Source: Pandoraea apista
Lineage (GTDB): Bacteria; Pseudomonadota; Gammaproteobacteria; Burkholderiales; Burkholderiaceae
Length of the DNA: 64,000 nucleotides
Direction: 5' to 3'
Assembly (NCBI RefSeq): GCF_001465595.2
Contig: NZ_CP013481.2
Span: forward strand, 1,054,001-1,118,000
The stretch's first letter is position 1; each line of letters opens with the position of its first letter. Under the pieces are notes generated by a model. The model searched no databases. It had not been told where the DNA came from and was given only the letters and a program-made list of their open reading frames with translations. Of the stretch, positions 37,524-46,767 are shown one piece after another. The position numbers and the translations under genes are program-made.

Positions 37524-38172
37524 GTTTGACCTGGTCGTTTTCGACTGGGATGGGACGTTGATGGACTCGACGCCCACTATTACCCGTTGCATCCAGGCGG
37601 CCTGCCGCGATCTGGGGCTGCCCGTGCCGTCCGATGAAGTGGCGAGTCACGTGATCGGCCTTGGCCTGCGCGACGCGCTGCAAATGGCTGTGCCGTCGCT
37701 CGATCCGGCGCACTATCCGCGCTTGTCGGAGCGCTATCGCTTTCATTATTTGATAGGCGACAAGGAAACCGTTTTGTTTCCCGGGATTCGCGAGTTGTTA
37801 GACGAGTTGCGTTCGCGGGGACGTTTTCTGGCCGTGGCGACGGGGAAGTCGCGTGTCGGTCTGAACCGGGCGCTCGAAGCGGCGGGCCTGATGCGGATGT
37901 TCGACGCGACCCGTTGTGCCGACGAGACATTTTCGAAGCCGCATCCGGCGATGCTGCAAGAACTCACCCGCGAACTTGGCCAGGATCTGACCCGCACGGT
38001 CATGATCGGCGACACCACACACGATTTGCAGATGGCGCGCAGCGCCGGAACGTCAAGCGTGGCCGTTGCTTACGGCGGTGCGCATCCGCGCGAGCAACTG
38101 GTGGCGCTTGAGCCCGCATACTGTGCCGGGAGCGTGACGGAGTTGCGCGACTGGCTGCTGGAGCGGGTGTGA
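37510..38172 (+). CDS. HAD-superfamily phosphatase, phosphoglycolate phosphatase-like
   Basis: A 220-residue HAD hydrolase with the nucleophile and acid in FDWDGT (Asp12, Asp14), motif II Thr in ATGKSR, and motif III/IV in SKPHP and GDTTHD. An alpha-helical cap between motifs I and II gives the Gph/PGP subclass. Phosphoglycolate phosphatase is the likely annotation but substrate specificity cannot be read from sequence. It overlaps rluC by 14 nt and its stop overlaps the next start (GTGA), so rluC, this gene and the Rieske gene are translationally coupled. Confidence 0.87.
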   Translation: MPSPEFDLVVFDWDGTLMDSTPTITRCIQAACRDLGLPVPSDEVASHVIGLGLRDALQMAVPSLDPAHYPRLSERYRFHYLIGDKETVLFPGIRELLDELRSRGRFLAVATGKSRVGLNRALEAAGLMRMFDATRCADETFSKPHPAMLQELTRELGQDLTRTVMIGDTTHDLQMARSAGTSSVAVAYGGAHPREQLVALEPAYCAGSVTELRDWLLERV

Positions 38173-38582
38173 GCGAGCCCGTGCCCCTGCCAATCTGTCC
38201 CGGCTCTGCGCTTGAGGACGGCGGCCGCGGCATTCGTTTCGAGGTGCTCGTCAGCGGTCGTCGCACGCCTGCGTTCGTCGTTCGCTATGGCGGGCAGGTC
38301 TACGGTTACCTCAATCAGTGCGCGCATGTGCCGATGGAACTCGACTGGTCCGAGGGCCAGTTCTTCGAGACCTCCGGCTTATACTTGATGTGCGCTACGC
38401 ATGGCGCGACGTACGAGCCCGATACCGGTCACTGCGTCGGCGGGCCATGTCGTGGCGGTGCCTTGCAACCGGTGCGCGTCGAAGAGCGACCCGTCGTGGA
38501 TGATGCGAGCGGAGAGGCGCGGACAACCGTTGTCTGGTGGCCCGATGGGTACATCGAGGCCCCCGGGCCTTCGGCGCATTGA
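38169..38582 (+). CDS. Rieske [2Fe-2S] domain protein
   Basis: A 137-residue soluble protein containing a Rieske cluster site: Cys51-Ala-His53 and Cys75-Ala-Thr-His78, with the usual cluster-binding spacing. It has no transmembrane helix or oxygenase catalytic domain, so it looks like a small ferredoxin-like Rieske protein. The GTG start overlaps the stop of the HAD gene as GTGA. Its electron partner is unknown. A Burkholderiales habit of rluC-HAD-Rieske-S49 peptidase clusters suggests this is a conserved set, but I infer no shared function. Confidence 0.85.
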   Translation: MSEPVPLPICPGSALEDGGRGIRFEVLVSGRRTPAFVVRYGGQVYGYLNQCAHVPMELDWSEGQFFETSGLYLMCATHGATYEPDTGHCVGGPCRGGALQPVRVEERPVVDDASGEARTTVVWWPDGYIEAPGPSAH

Positions 38583-38644
38583 CAGCACGCCATTCTGGTA
38601 TCGATCGCATTTTTCGCCTTTTGCCCAAGTTCTCTGGATAACGT

Positions 38645-39697
38645 ATGGCCGATTCTCTGCCGCCCGATTCGCCTCGCACCGAACCCGGTTTCCCGCCGTC
38701 TGGCGGGCGCCCTCCGTCAGGGGGCGGTGCCATGGGGCGCGATCCTCACGACGTGAAGCCGTGGGAGCGCGAAATGCTGGAAAAGGTATTGATGGCCGGC
38801 ATTCGCGAGCAGCGCGCCGCACGTCGCTGGAAGATTTTCTTCCGTTTGCTTCTGCTGGCCATCTTCGCGCTCATCGTCTGGTCGGTTTTCGATTTTGATG
38901 GCAGCACAACGTCGGTCGGCTCGAGCTCCGGCAAGCACACGGCGCTCGTGACACTGAGCGGCGAGATTTCGCCCGACGGACAGGCGAGCGCCCAGAAAAT
39001 TAACGCGGCGCTCGAGTCGGCTTTTGAAGATTCGTCGGCCGCAGGGGTGATCCTGCGGATCAATAGCCCGGGTGGCAGCCCGGTACAGGCCGGCATGATC
39101 TATGACGACATTGCGCGGTTGCGGGCGAAATACCCGAAGAAGCCGCTCTACGTCGTGGTCGAGGAGATTTGTGCCTCCGGCGGCTATTACGTCGCGGCGG
39201 CGGCCGACAAGATCTATGTGGACAAAGCGAGCATCGTCGGGTCCATTGGCGTGCTGATGGACGGTTTTGGCTTCACCGGGCTGATGGACAAGCTGGGGAT
39301 CGAGCGGCGTTTGCTGACGGCCGGGCGCAATAAGGGCATTCTCGATCCGTTCTCGCCGCAGACCGAGCAGCAGAAAACGTATGCCCTCGACATGCTCGAG
39401 CAGGTGCATCAGCAGTTCATCGGCGCTGTGAAAAAGGGACGAGGCAATCGCCTCAAGGACGATCCGGACTTGTTCAGCGGCTTGTTCTGGACCGGTCAGC
39501 GTTCGATCGAACTTGGATTGGCAGACGGTCTCGGCACAGTCGATTCCGTTGCTCGCGATGTGCTCAAGGCCCCCGATCTCGTCGACTACACCGTCAAGGA
39601 AAACTTGCCCGAACGCGTGGCGCGGCGCTTTGGCGCGGCCGTCGGTGCGGCGGCCATGAAAACGATGATGATGGGCTCGGCCCTGTCGTTGAAGTAA
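38645..39697 (+). CDS. sppA: S49 signal peptide peptidase SppA
   Basis: A 350-residue inner-membrane serine peptidase of family S49, SppA 36K type. A Pro/Gly-rich cytoplasmic N-terminus is followed by one membrane helix (about 63-81). The periplasmic domain has LRINSPGGSPVQAG (about 137-150) and the nucleophile Ser178 in CASGGYYVAAAAD; the conserved Lys lies in the SIVGSIGV region that follows. It degrades cleaved signal peptides. 62 bp separate it from the Rieske gene and a strong terminator follows. Confidence 0.92.
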   Translation: MADSLPPDSPRTEPGFPPSGGRPPSGGGAMGRDPHDVKPWEREMLEKVLMAGIREQRAARRWKIFFRLLLLAIFALIVWSVFDFDGSTTSVGSSSGKHTALVTLSGEISPDGQASAQKINAALESAFEDSSAAGVILRINSPGGSPVQAGMIYDDIARLRAKYPKKPLYVVVEEICASGGYYVAAAADKIYVDKASIVGSIGVLMDGFGFTGLMDKLGIERRLLTAGRNKGILDPFSPQTEQQKTYALDMLEQVHQQFIGAVKKGRGNRLKDDPDLFSGLFWTGQRSIELGLADGLGTVDSVARDVLKAPDLVDYTVKENLPERVARRFGAAVGAAAMKTMMMGSALSLK

Positions 39698-39720
39698 CGC
39701 TGGCGTCGCAAAAGAGACAA

Positions 39721-39753
39721 AACCCCACGGAAAGTCCGGTTTCCGTGGGGTTT
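39721..39753. terminator. Terminator between sppA and the methyltransferase gene
   Basis: A 13-bp perfect stem AACCCCACGGAAA / TTTCCGTGGGGTT (39721-39733, 39740-39752) with a 6-nt loop, between convergent genes. Confidence 0.9.
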
Positions 39754-39779
39754 GTGATTTTGACACCGGATTTTTGCTA

Positions 39780-40496
39780 TTACTGGCCCAAAAACAGAAA
39801 AATCGCAGGTCGTTTATGCAGATCGACATCGGCCTGAGGCCATCCCCTGACCCGGTGCGTGACGATCTGCTCCGCCTCTTGCGTGACGTCCACCGCTACG
39901 CAAAGGAGGGTGGAGGCGTCGCAACTTTGCAGTAGCGCATCGAGCATGGCCTTGTTGCGATAGGGTGTCTCGATGAAGATCTGCGTCTGTTTTTCCTTGC
40001 GCGAGCGCTGTTCCAGTTCGCGCAGCCGCTTCGTGCGCTCGGCGGCATCTGTCGGCAAATAGCCGTGGAACGCGAAGCTCTGTCCGTTCAGGCCGCTGGC
40101 CATCAGCGCGAGAAGAATCGAACTTGGGCCGACGAACGGGACGACACGTACGCCTTTCTCGTGGGCGCGTCGTACCAGTAGCGCGCCGGGGTCCGCTACC
40201 GCCGGACAACCCGCTTCGGACACGAGGCCACCATCTGCGCCAGCGAGAATCGGCGCGAGCAGCGCGTCAATAGCCGCATCCGGCGTATTGACGTTCAATT
40301 CGCGGATATCGATTTCCTGAATCGGTGTGGTCACGCCGGCGAGCTTCAGAAACGCCCGAGTGCTTTTGGCTTGTTCGCCGACGAAGTACTTCAGCCCTGC
40401 CGTGACGGCGCGAACCTCCTCTGGGAGCACGGCGGGCAGACCGCCGCGGGTGTTCGCGCCAAGTGTATTCGGGATCAGATACAGCGTGCCGCTCAT
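39780..40496 (-). CDS. SAM-dependent methyltransferase with tetrapyrrole methylase fold (RsmI paralogue)
   Basis: A 238-residue member of the tetrapyrrole (TP) methylase family, distantly like the 16S rRNA methyltransferase RsmI but distinct from it (LYLIPNTLGANTRGG instead of the RsmI start). SAM-site features include LVSEAGCPAVADPGALLV (about 107-124) and FVGPSSILLALMASGLNGQ. The substrate is unknown. The ATG at 40496 overlaps the Maf gene by 4 nt, giving an ATGA-type junction, so the two are translationally coupled. Confidence 0.85.
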   Translation of the reverse strand: MSGTLYLIPNTLGANTRGGLPAVLPEEVRAVTAGLKYFVGEQAKSTRAFLKLAGVTTPIQEIDIRELNVNTPDAAIDALLAPILAGADGGLVSEAGCPAVADPGALLVRRAHEKGVRVVPFVGPSSILLALMASGLNGQSFAFHGYLPTDAAERTKRLRELEQRSRKEKQTQIFIETPYRNKAMLDALLQSCDASTLLCVAVDVTQEAEQIVTHRVRGWPQADVDLHKRPAIFLFLGQ

Positions 40497-41113
40497 GCTG
40501 ATGCTCCCGTCGTGCCGGGGCCCGGCAGGGGGATGCTGGCCTTCATCAGCATGCTCGTCAGCGCGATCAACGGCAGGCCGATAAGCGCGGTCGGATCGTC
40601 GTTTTCGATGGTTTCGAGCAGCATGATGCCGAGCCCCTCCGACTTGGCGCTGCCGGCGCAGTCGTAAGGTGTCTCGGCGTGAAGGTAGGCGGCGAGTACG
40701 TCGTCGGGCAGGTTGCGGAACTTCACGCGCGTTACCACGTCTGTGGCTTGGCTTTGGCCGCTGCGCGCGTCGTAGACGCATAGGGCTGAGTGAAATTCGA
40801 CAACTTTGCCGCGCATGTCGCGTAACTGCGACATAGCGTTCTCGAAATTGCCGGGTTTGCCGATCTGGCGACCTTCGAAGGTCGCCACCTGATCGGAGCC
40901 GATGATCACGGCGCCCGGTTGGCGCTCGGCGACGGCCGCGGCCTTCAGACGTGCCAGCCGCAGCGAGGTGTCGTGCGGCGTTTCGCCGGGCGCGGGGGTT
41001 TCGTCGATGTCCGGGACGTCGACCGAAAACGGCAGGCGCAGGCGCTCGAGCAGTTCGCGGCGATAACGCGATCCGGATGCCAGGATCAGCGGTGGCAGGG
41101 GGTGTGCGATCAT
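40493..41113 (-). CDS. Maf/YceF-family nucleotide pyrophosphatase
   Basis: A 206-residue Maf-family protein with LILASGSRYRRELLERL (about 9-25), the catalytic-loop GSDQVA (about 72-77) and KPGNFENA. These residues match the YceF subgroup, which hydrolyses m7GTP in E. coli; the function is preventive removal of modified nucleotides. It overlaps the methyltransferase gene and is divergent from yceD, with a promoter for yceD in the 177 bp between them. Maf next to yceD/rpmF is the normal proteobacterial arrangement. Confidence 0.9.
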   Translation of the reverse strand: MIAHPLPPLILASGSRYRRELLERLRLPFSVDVPDIDETPAPGETPHDTSLRLARLKAAAVAERQPGAVIIGSDQVATFEGRQIGKPGNFENAMSQLRDMRGKVVEFHSALCVYDARSGQSQATDVVTRVKFRNLPDDVLAAYLHAETPYDCAGSAKSEGLGIMLLETIENDDPTALIGLPLIALTSMLMKASIPLPGPGTTGASA

Positions 41114-41126
41114 CGGGTTTAAGTGT

Positions 41127-41155
41127 TTGACGAGAAACGAAAAACTATTTAGAAT
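41127..41155 (+). promoter_or_regulatory. Sigma-70 promoter of the yceD-rpmF-plsX-fab block
   Basis: TTGACG (41127-41132) and TAGAAT (41150-41155) are separated by 17 nt, each one mismatch from consensus. It lies 136 bp upstream of the yceD start. Confidence 0.75.
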
Positions 41156-41290
41156 TCACGGCTTTTGCAATCTGGCGCTCGGTCCCGCCAGTCTGCGCGA
41201 TACCGGTTCGAACGCTAGGAAATGGCGTCAGATCAAGGCGCTGCGGGTGGCAAGGGACGTTGAAAAGCAGTCAGATGCGCCAAGGCAAGG

Positions 41291-41893
41291 ATGAGCGTGA
41301 TGAACGAATATATCGTCGATCTGTTCGAATTCGCGCGTACCGGCCGGGTGGCGGAAGGTGACGTGCAACTTGCGGCGTTGCCGCGCATGGTAACCGAAGT
41401 GCCTGCTGAAGTCTCGGCGTCGCGGCGTACAGAGGGCGTATTCCACTGGCGTGCCGAGGGGGCTGAAAAGCAGGTGCTGCGTGCGGATGGCAAGCCCACC
41501 GTGGCCCAGTTCCTGACGCTCTCGGTGCAGGGCCCGATGTGGCTCGAGTGCCAGCGGTGCCTCACGCCGTACCAGGAGCCGCTCGATTCGGAAACGACTT
41601 TCGAGATCGTGCGCGACGAAGCCGCGGCGGAAAATCGCCCCCTCGACGAAGACGAACTCGAGGCGCTGGTGGGCTCCAAACATTTCGATTTGCGTGAGCT
41701 GATCGAAGAAGAATTGCTGTTGGCTTTGCCGATCGTGCCAAAACATGAGGTTTGTCCGAGTGTGCACGAGAGCCTGGCCACGGGGGAAGACGGGCTGGCT
41801 GAGCCGGTTCCGGAACCCGAGGAAGAGGATAAGCCGTCTCCGTTCGCGGCGCTGGCAGCGCTCAAGCGCTCGCCGGACAAGGACGGAAAGTAA
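41291..41893 (+). CDS. yceD: YceD (DUF177) family protein
   Basis: A 200-residue DUF177/YceD protein, associated with 23S rRNA and ribosome maturation because it is co-encoded with rpmF; its exact activity is unsettled. The conserved core has LECQRCLTPYQEPL (about 86-99), a pair of cysteines, and an acidic helix EEELLLALPIVPKH. The C-terminal 40 residues are acidic and less conserved. An ATG at 41291 and another at 41300 are both possible. Start of the rightward yceD-rpmF-plsX-fab block. Confidence 0.9.
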   Translation: MSVMNEYIVDLFEFARTGRVAEGDVQLAALPRMVTEVPAEVSASRRTEGVFHWRAEGAEKQVLRADGKPTVAQFLTLSVQGPMWLECQRCLTPYQEPLDSETTFEIVRDEAAAENRPLDEDELEALVGSKHFDLRELIEEELLLALPIVPKHEVCPSVHESLATGEDGLAEPVPEPEEEDKPSPFAALAALKRSPDKDGK

Positions 41894-42021
41894 TGTGCGG
41901 CCGGGTTTCCGGCTCACCAAAGTACATGTTTGCGTTAGTCGCACAGGTCGGGCCGACAGGCCGACACCGTAGGGCGGCGCTCGAACTGTGTTAAAATTTC
42001 GCGATATTTTGAGGAGTTATC

Positions 42022-42201
42022 ATGGCCGTTCAACAGAACAAGAAGTCGCCGTCGAAGCGCGGCATGCACCGTTCGCACGATTTCCTGACCGCACCGGCAA
42101 CCGCCGTTGAGCAGACGTCGGGTGAAACGCATCTGCGTCACCACATCTCGCCGAACGGTTTCTACCGTGGTCGCAAGGTCATCAAGACCAAGAACGACTA
42201 A
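42022..42201 (+). CDS. rpmF: 50S ribosomal protein bL32
   Basis: A 59-residue ribosomal protein L32 with the family start [20 protein letters not shown] and a basic C-terminus. It has no zinc cysteines, as is common in this group. GAGGAG at 42011-42016 lies 5 nt before the ATG. It is too short for many gene finders. It follows yceD by 128 bp and is separated from plsX by a terminator-like hairpin. Confidence 0.97.
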   Translation: MAVQQNKKSPSKRGMHRSHDFLTAPATAVEQTSGETHLRHHISPNGFYRGRKVIKTKND

Positions 42202-42258
42202 CTCGGCCTCCCAGGCGACACGCGCCCATCATGGCGCTGTTTGATCGTCCGATGTGGC

Positions 42259-42290
42259 AAAAGCGGCACTTATCCTTCCGCTTTTTTTGT
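42259..42290 (+). terminator. Terminator or attenuator between rpmF and plsX
   Basis: AAAAGCGG (42259-42266) pairs with CCGCTTTT (42278-42285) around an 11-nt loop and runs into seven T residues. It lies 30-60 bp upstream of the plsX start, so it may attenuate readthrough into the fatty-acid genes. Confidence 0.7.
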
Positions 42291-42319
42291 TACCTGTACC
42301 GCAAGCCAATCACGTCGAC

Positions 42320-43372
42320 ATGACAGTCACCCTGACGATCGATTGTATGGGCGGGGATCACGGCCCATCGGTGACGGTGCCGGCCGCGGTTCACTTCGTG
42401 CAATCCACCGACGATGTCGAACTTGTGCTGGTCGGACAGCAGGAGATCATTAACGCGCAGCTCGCGAAGCTGCGTGTGACGGATCACCCGCGCCTGTCCG
42501 TGGTCAATGCCAGCGAAGTCGTCGCCATGGACGACTCCGTCGAGACCGCCCTGCGCAGGAAGAAAGACTCCTCGATGCGCGTGGCGCTGAATCTGGTCAA
42601 GGAAGCGCGCGCGCAGGCGTGCGTTTCCGCCGGGAATACCGGTGCGCTGATGGCCGTCTCGCGCTATGTGCTCAAAACGCTGCCCGGTATCGAGCGGCCC
42701 GCCATTGCGACGGTGCTGCCGAACGAGAAGGGCGGCTACACCACGATGCTCGATCTGGGCGCGAACGTGGACTGCGAGCCGACCCACCTTCTGCAATTCG
42801 CCGAAATGGGCCACGCCCTTGTGGCGGCGGTCGACGGCAAGGACCGTCCGTCGATCGGCCTGCTCAACATCGGCGAAGAAGTCATCAAAGGCAACGACGT
42901 TATCAAGCAGGCCGGCGAATTGCTGCGCGGCTCAACGTTGAACTTTTACGGCAACGTGGAAGGTAACGACATTTATCGCGGCACAACCGACATCGTTGTG
43001 TGTGATGGATTTGTCGGCAACGTCGCGCTCAAGACCTCCGAAGGCCTGGCACAAATGCTTGGCGACATGATTCGCGAAGAGTTCACCCGCACGTGGTGGA
43101 CGAAAGTGATCGCTGTCGTCGCGCTGCCGATTCTCACCCGCTTCAAGAACCGCGTCGATCATCGCCGTTACAACGGCGCCGCGTTGCTCGGATTGCGTGC
43201 GCTCGTGATCAAGAGCCACGGCTCGGCCGATGCCTACTCGTTTGAATGGGCTATCAAACGCGGCTATGATGCAGTTCGCAATGGTGTGCTGGACCGTCTG
43301 TCGCACGCCATGGAAGAGAATCAGACTCAGCTCCGGGACAACAAGCCGGTGAGCGCCATTCCAGCGCTTTGA
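42320..43372 (+). CDS. plsX: Phosphate acyltransferase PlsX
   Basis: A 350-residue acyl-ACP:phosphate acyltransferase that makes acyl phosphate for phospholipid synthesis. The start at 42320 gives the family N-terminus [17 protein letters not shown]; a longer frame upstream runs through the hairpin. Conserved parts include [13 protein letters not shown] (about 97-109), GANVDC and [14 protein letters not shown]. No clear Shine-Dalgarno. fabH follows after 38 bp. Confidence 0.95.
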   Translation: MTVTLTIDCMGGDHGPSVTVPAAVHFVQSTDDVELVLVGQQEIINAQLAKLRVTDHPRLSVVNASEVVAMDDSVETALRRKKDSSMRVALNLVKEARAQACVSAGNTGALMAVSRYVLKTLPGIERPAIATVLPNEKGGYTTMLDLGANVDCEPTHLLQFAEMGHALVAAVDGKDRPSIGLLNIGEEVIKGNDVIKQAGELLRGSTLNFYGNVEGNDIYRGTTDIVVCDGFVGNVALKTSEGLAQMLGDMIREEFTRTWWTKVIAVVALPILTRFKNRVDHRRYNGAALLGLRALVIKSHGSADAYSFEWAIKRGYDAVRNGVLDRLSHAMEENQTQLRDNKPVSAIPAL

Positions 43373-43410
43373 TGCCGGCGGCTGCTCTTGGCGCCCTAAC
43401 CGATCATAAG

Positions 43411-44400
43411 ATGACCCAGTCCGCGATTTATTCCCGTGTCGTTGGTACCGGCAGTTACCTGCCGGCGCGACGCGTGACCAATCAGCAGTTGGCCGACGAG
43501 CTTGCTACCCGCGGCATCGAGACGAGCGACGAGTGGATCGTTGCACGTACCGGTATCAAGGCGCGCCATTTCGCGGCCCCCGATCAGACGAGCAGCGACA
43601 TGGCGGTCGAAGCCGCGAAGCGTGCGCTCGACATGGCGGGCCTGAACGCTGAGCAGCTCGACCTGATTCTGGTCGCCACGTCGACACCCGACTTCGTGTT
43701 TCCGAGCACTGCCTGCCTTGTGCAGCACAAGCTCGGCATCAAGAACGGTTGTGCCGCGTTCGACATTCAGGCGGTCTGCTCCGGTTTCGCCTATGCCATG
43801 GCGACGGCCGATAACTTCATTCGCTCCGGCGCGTATCGCAACGTGCTGGTGATCGGCGCCGAAACGTTCTCGCGCATTCTCGATTTCAACGACCGTACAA
43901 CCTGCGTGCTGTTTGGCGACGGCGCAGGCGCTGTCGTGCTGCAAGCGTCAAGCGAGGCAGGCATTCTGTCGACCGCGCTGCATGCAGACGGCAGTCATTC
44001 GAACATTCTGTGCGTGCCGGGTAATGTGAGTGGTGGCGCCGTGCAGGGCGAGGCGTTCCTCTATATGGATGGCCAGGCGGTATTCAAGCTGGCCGTGAAA
44101 GTGTTGGAAAAAGTGGCCCACGAGGCCCTTGAGAAGGCTGGATTGGATCAGTCGGCGATCGACTGGCTGATTCCGCATCAGGCCAATCTGCGCATCATGT
44201 CGAGCACGGCCCGCAAGCTGGGGCTTTCGGAAGAGAAGATGGTCGTAACCGTCGACCAGCACGGCAATACCTCTGCCGCTTCGATTCCGCTCGCGCTCGA
44301 CGTCGCGGTTCGCGACGGGCGCATCAAGCCGGGCCAGAACGTCATGATCGAAGGCGTGGGTGGCGGCTTTACGTGGGGCGCGGTGCTTTTCCGCATGTAA
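43411..44400 (+). CDS. fabH: Beta-ketoacyl-ACP synthase III (FabH)
   Basis: A 329-residue enzyme that condenses acetyl-CoA (or a longer acyl-CoA) with malonyl-ACP to start fatty-acid synthesis. The catalytic triad is Cys123 (VCSGF), His256 (PHQANLR) and Asn286 (HGNTSA). The ATG at 43411 gives the family length; an upstream in-frame start at 43369 adds fourteen non-conserved residues and overlaps the end of plsX. Confidence 0.96.
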   Translation: MTQSAIYSRVVGTGSYLPARRVTNQQLADELATRGIETSDEWIVARTGIKARHFAAPDQTSSDMAVEAAKRALDMAGLNAEQLDLILVATSTPDFVFPSTACLVQHKLGIKNGCAAFDIQAVCSGFAYAMATADNFIRSGAYRNVLVIGAETFSRILDFNDRTTCVLFGDGAGAVVLQASSEAGILSTALHADGSHSNILCVPGNVSGGAVQGEAFLYMDGQAVFKLAVKVLEKVAHEALEKAGLDQSAIDWLIPHQANLRIMSSTARKLGLSEEKMVVTVDQHGNTSAASIPLALDVAVRDGRIKPGQNVMIEGVGGGFTWGAVLFRM

Positions 44401-44538
44401 GTGCCCCGGCGCCGGAGCGTCACGCGTATTGGCGGTGTTCTTTTGGAGCGCTGCGCGTCGTAACGCTCCTGCGCGCGTCATGCCGGCGCGCGACAATGCG
44501 CCGCAATGTTTCTGAATCTGACTGCAAAACCAGGCGCT

Positions 44539-45468
44539 ATGACATTCGCTTTCGTTTTCCCGGGACAAGGGTCCCAATCGGTGGGCATGCTCGACGTGTT
44601 CGCGGACAACGCCGTAGTGCGCGAGACCCTCGCCGAAGCTTCGGATGCCCTCGGGCAGGATATGGCCAAGCTGATCGCCGCTGGCCCTGCCGAAGCGCTC
44701 AACCTCACCACCAACACGCAGCCCGTGATGCTCACCGCCGCCTACGCGATGTATCGCGCGTGGCTGGCCGAGGGAGGCGCCAAACCCGCATTCGTGGCGG
44801 GGCACAGCCTCGGTGAATACACGGCGCTGGTCGCTGCCGGCGTGATTGCATTCAAGGATGCTTTGCCACTGGTGCGCTTCCGCGCGCAGGCCATGCAGGA
44901 AGCCGTGCCCGTTGGGCAGGGGGGCATGGCGGCCATTCTGGGGTTGGACGACGACACTGTGCGTAATGTCTGCGCCGAGGCGTCGGCGGCGGGTGTGGTC
45001 GAGGCGGTCAATTTCAATGCGCCGGCGCAAGTCGTGATTGCCGGTGCCAAGGCGGGCGTGGAGAAGGCTTGCGAACTGGCCAAGGCGGCCGGTGCGAAGC
45101 GAGCCCTCGTGCTGCCGGTTTCGGCGCCATTCCACTCGTCGCTGCTCAAGCCGGCGTCGGATCGTCTGCGCGAGTATCTGGCCGATGTCACGTTCAGCGC
45201 ACCGCAGATCCCGCTCGTCAATAACGTCGATGTGTCTGTCGAGACCGACGTGGCGCGCATCAAGGACGCGCTGGTGCGCCAGGCGGCCGCGCCGGTGCGT
45301 TGGGTCGAGTCGGTGAAGTGGCTTGCCGCGCAAGGCGTGACGCAAGTGGTCGAGTGCGGGCCGGGCAAGGTGCTGACCGGCCTGACCAAGCGCATTGACG
45401 GCAATCTCACGGGGCTGGCGATCACGGATCCGGCGTCGCTCGCCGACGTGCGTGCCCAACTCTCGTAA
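44539..45468 (+). CDS. fabD: Malonyl-CoA:ACP transacylase (FabD)
   Basis: A 309-residue enzyme that moves malonyl from CoA to ACP. The N-terminus FAFVFPGQGSQ and the catalytic Ser90 in GHSLGEYTAL are intact; the partner His lies near residue 199 in SAPFHSS. The ATG at 44539 is chosen by homology over an upstream ATG at 44506. Part of the fab run; fabG starts 29 bp after its stop. Confidence 0.96.
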   Translation: MTFAFVFPGQGSQSVGMLDVFADNAVVRETLAEASDALGQDMAKLIAAGPAEALNLTTNTQPVMLTAAYAMYRAWLAEGGAKPAFVAGHSLGEYTALVAAGVIAFKDALPLVRFRAQAMQEAVPVGQGGMAAILGLDDDTVRNVCAEASAAGVVEAVNFNAPAQVVIAGAKAGVEKACELAKAAGAKRALVLPVSAPFHSSLLKPASDRLREYLADVTFSAPQIPLVNNVDVSVETDVARIKDALVRQAAAPVRWVESVKWLAAQGVTQVVECGPGKVLTGLTKRIDGNLTGLAITDPASLADVRAQLS

Positions 45469-45497
45469 GTAACAGAATAGGCAGGGGTATTTCTCTC

Positions 45498-46247
45498 ATG
45501 AGCAAGCAACTCGACAACCATGTGGCACTGGTGACCGGCGCCTCGCGCGGCATCGGTCGTGCCATTGCCCTCGAACTCGCTCGCCAGGGCGCAACGGTCG
45601 TGGGCACCGCCACCAGCGACGCTGGCGCACAGAGCATCAGCGATTACTTCGCGGTCGAGGGCGTGACGGGCAAGGGCATCGTTCTGAACGTGACGGACGC
45701 CGAAGGCGTGGCCGCTGCGCTCGACGATATTCTCAAGCAGTACGGCAAGCTCGACATCCTCGTCAATAACGCCGGCATCACGCGCGATAACCTCGCCATG
45801 CGGATGAAGGACGATGAGTGGGACGACGTAATCGATACGAACCTCAAGGCGATTTTCCGTCTGTCGCGTGCAGTCATCAAGCCGATGATGAAGGCGCGTA
45901 GCGGCCGGATCATCAACGTGACCTCGGTTGTCGGCTCGGCCGGTAACCCGGGCCAGGCCAACTACGCGGCTGCCAAGGCGGGGGTTGCCGGCATGTCCCG
46001 TTCGCTGGCCGCCGAGATCGGCAGCCGAAACATCACCGTGAACTGCGTCGCACCGGGGTTCATCGACACCGATATGACGAAGGCACTGGGCGACGCACAG
46101 CAAGAAACGCTCAAGGCGCGCATTCCGCTGGGCCGTCTCGGTGCGCCGGAAGATATTGCCAATGCGGTGGCATTCCTTGCGTCTCCGCAGGCGGGCTACA
46201 TCACCGGCACGACGCTTCACGTGAATGGTGGCATGTTCATGAATTAA
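45498..46247 (+). CDS. fabG: 3-oxoacyl-ACP reductase (FabG)
   Basis: A 249-residue short-chain dehydrogenase that reduces 3-oxoacyl-ACP with NADPH. It has the glycine-rich TGASRGIG (about 13-20), NNAG (about 90-93), and the catalytic Ser143, Tyr156 and Lys160. The C-terminus GGMFMN is typical. It sits between fabD and acpP, and about 136 bp separate it from acpP, suggesting an additional acpP promoter that I could not define. Confidence 0.97.
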   Translation: MSKQLDNHVALVTGASRGIGRAIALELARQGATVVGTATSDAGAQSISDYFAVEGVTGKGIVLNVTDAEGVAAALDDILKQYGKLDILVNNAGITRDNLAMRMKDDEWDDVIDTNLKAIFRLSRAVIKPMMKARSGRIINVTSVVGSAGNPGQANYAAAKAGVAGMSRSLAAEIGSRNITVNCVAPGFIDTDMTKALGDAQQETLKARIPLGRLGAPEDIANAVAFLASPQAGYITGTTLHVNGGMFMN

Positions 46248-46383
46248 GGGATGATCGTGAAAATTGTGCTGGATTTGCGCAATTTTGAGCGATATTGAAC
46301 ATTATTTGGCGCAGGCTAACTTTGCTTGGCAAACCTGTTAAAATGCGCGCACTTGTCTGAACTAACTACCCCGGAGGGTTTGA

Positions 46384-46623
46384 ATGGATAACATTGAGCA
46401 ACGCGTCAAGAAGATCGTCGCGGAACAACTTGGCGTGAACGAAGCCGACGTCAAGAACGAATCCAGCTTTGTGAACGATCTCGGCGCTGACTCGCTCGAC
46501 ACGGTTGAGCTGGTGATGGCACTGGAAGAAGAATTCGAAACGGAAATCCCGGACGAAGAAGCCGAAAAGATCACCACGGTGCAACAGGCCATCGATTACG
46601 TTCAGGGCAATCAGAAGGCCTAA
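46384..46623 (+). CDS. acpP: Acyl carrier protein
   Basis: A 79-residue acyl carrier protein. The phosphopantetheine attachment site is Ser37 in GADSLDT. It is strongly acidic, as expected. GGAGGG lies a few nucleotides before the ATG. The phosphopantetheinyl transferase acpS is encoded about 12 kb downstream in the same block. Confidence 0.97.
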   Translation: MDNIEQRVKKIVAEQLGVNEADVKNESSFVNDLGADSLDTVELVMALEEEFETEIPDEEAEKITTVQQAIDYVQGNQKA

Positions 46624-46767
46624 GGGCCGGCGAATCGCCTGGACGGCCGGGGTGCCGACCCGGTTCCCGGCGCCAGGTATGCCTGTCAGCCGTAGGGAGC
46701 ACAGGGGCGGACCCTGTTGCCTCTGTGGCTTTTGTTTTGTATGACCCAGCAGAAGAAGGGGAGTATC

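Noticed and set aside
43948..46220. Long minus-strand frames opposite fabD and fabG
   Set aside because: Shadows of well-conserved fatty-acid genes.
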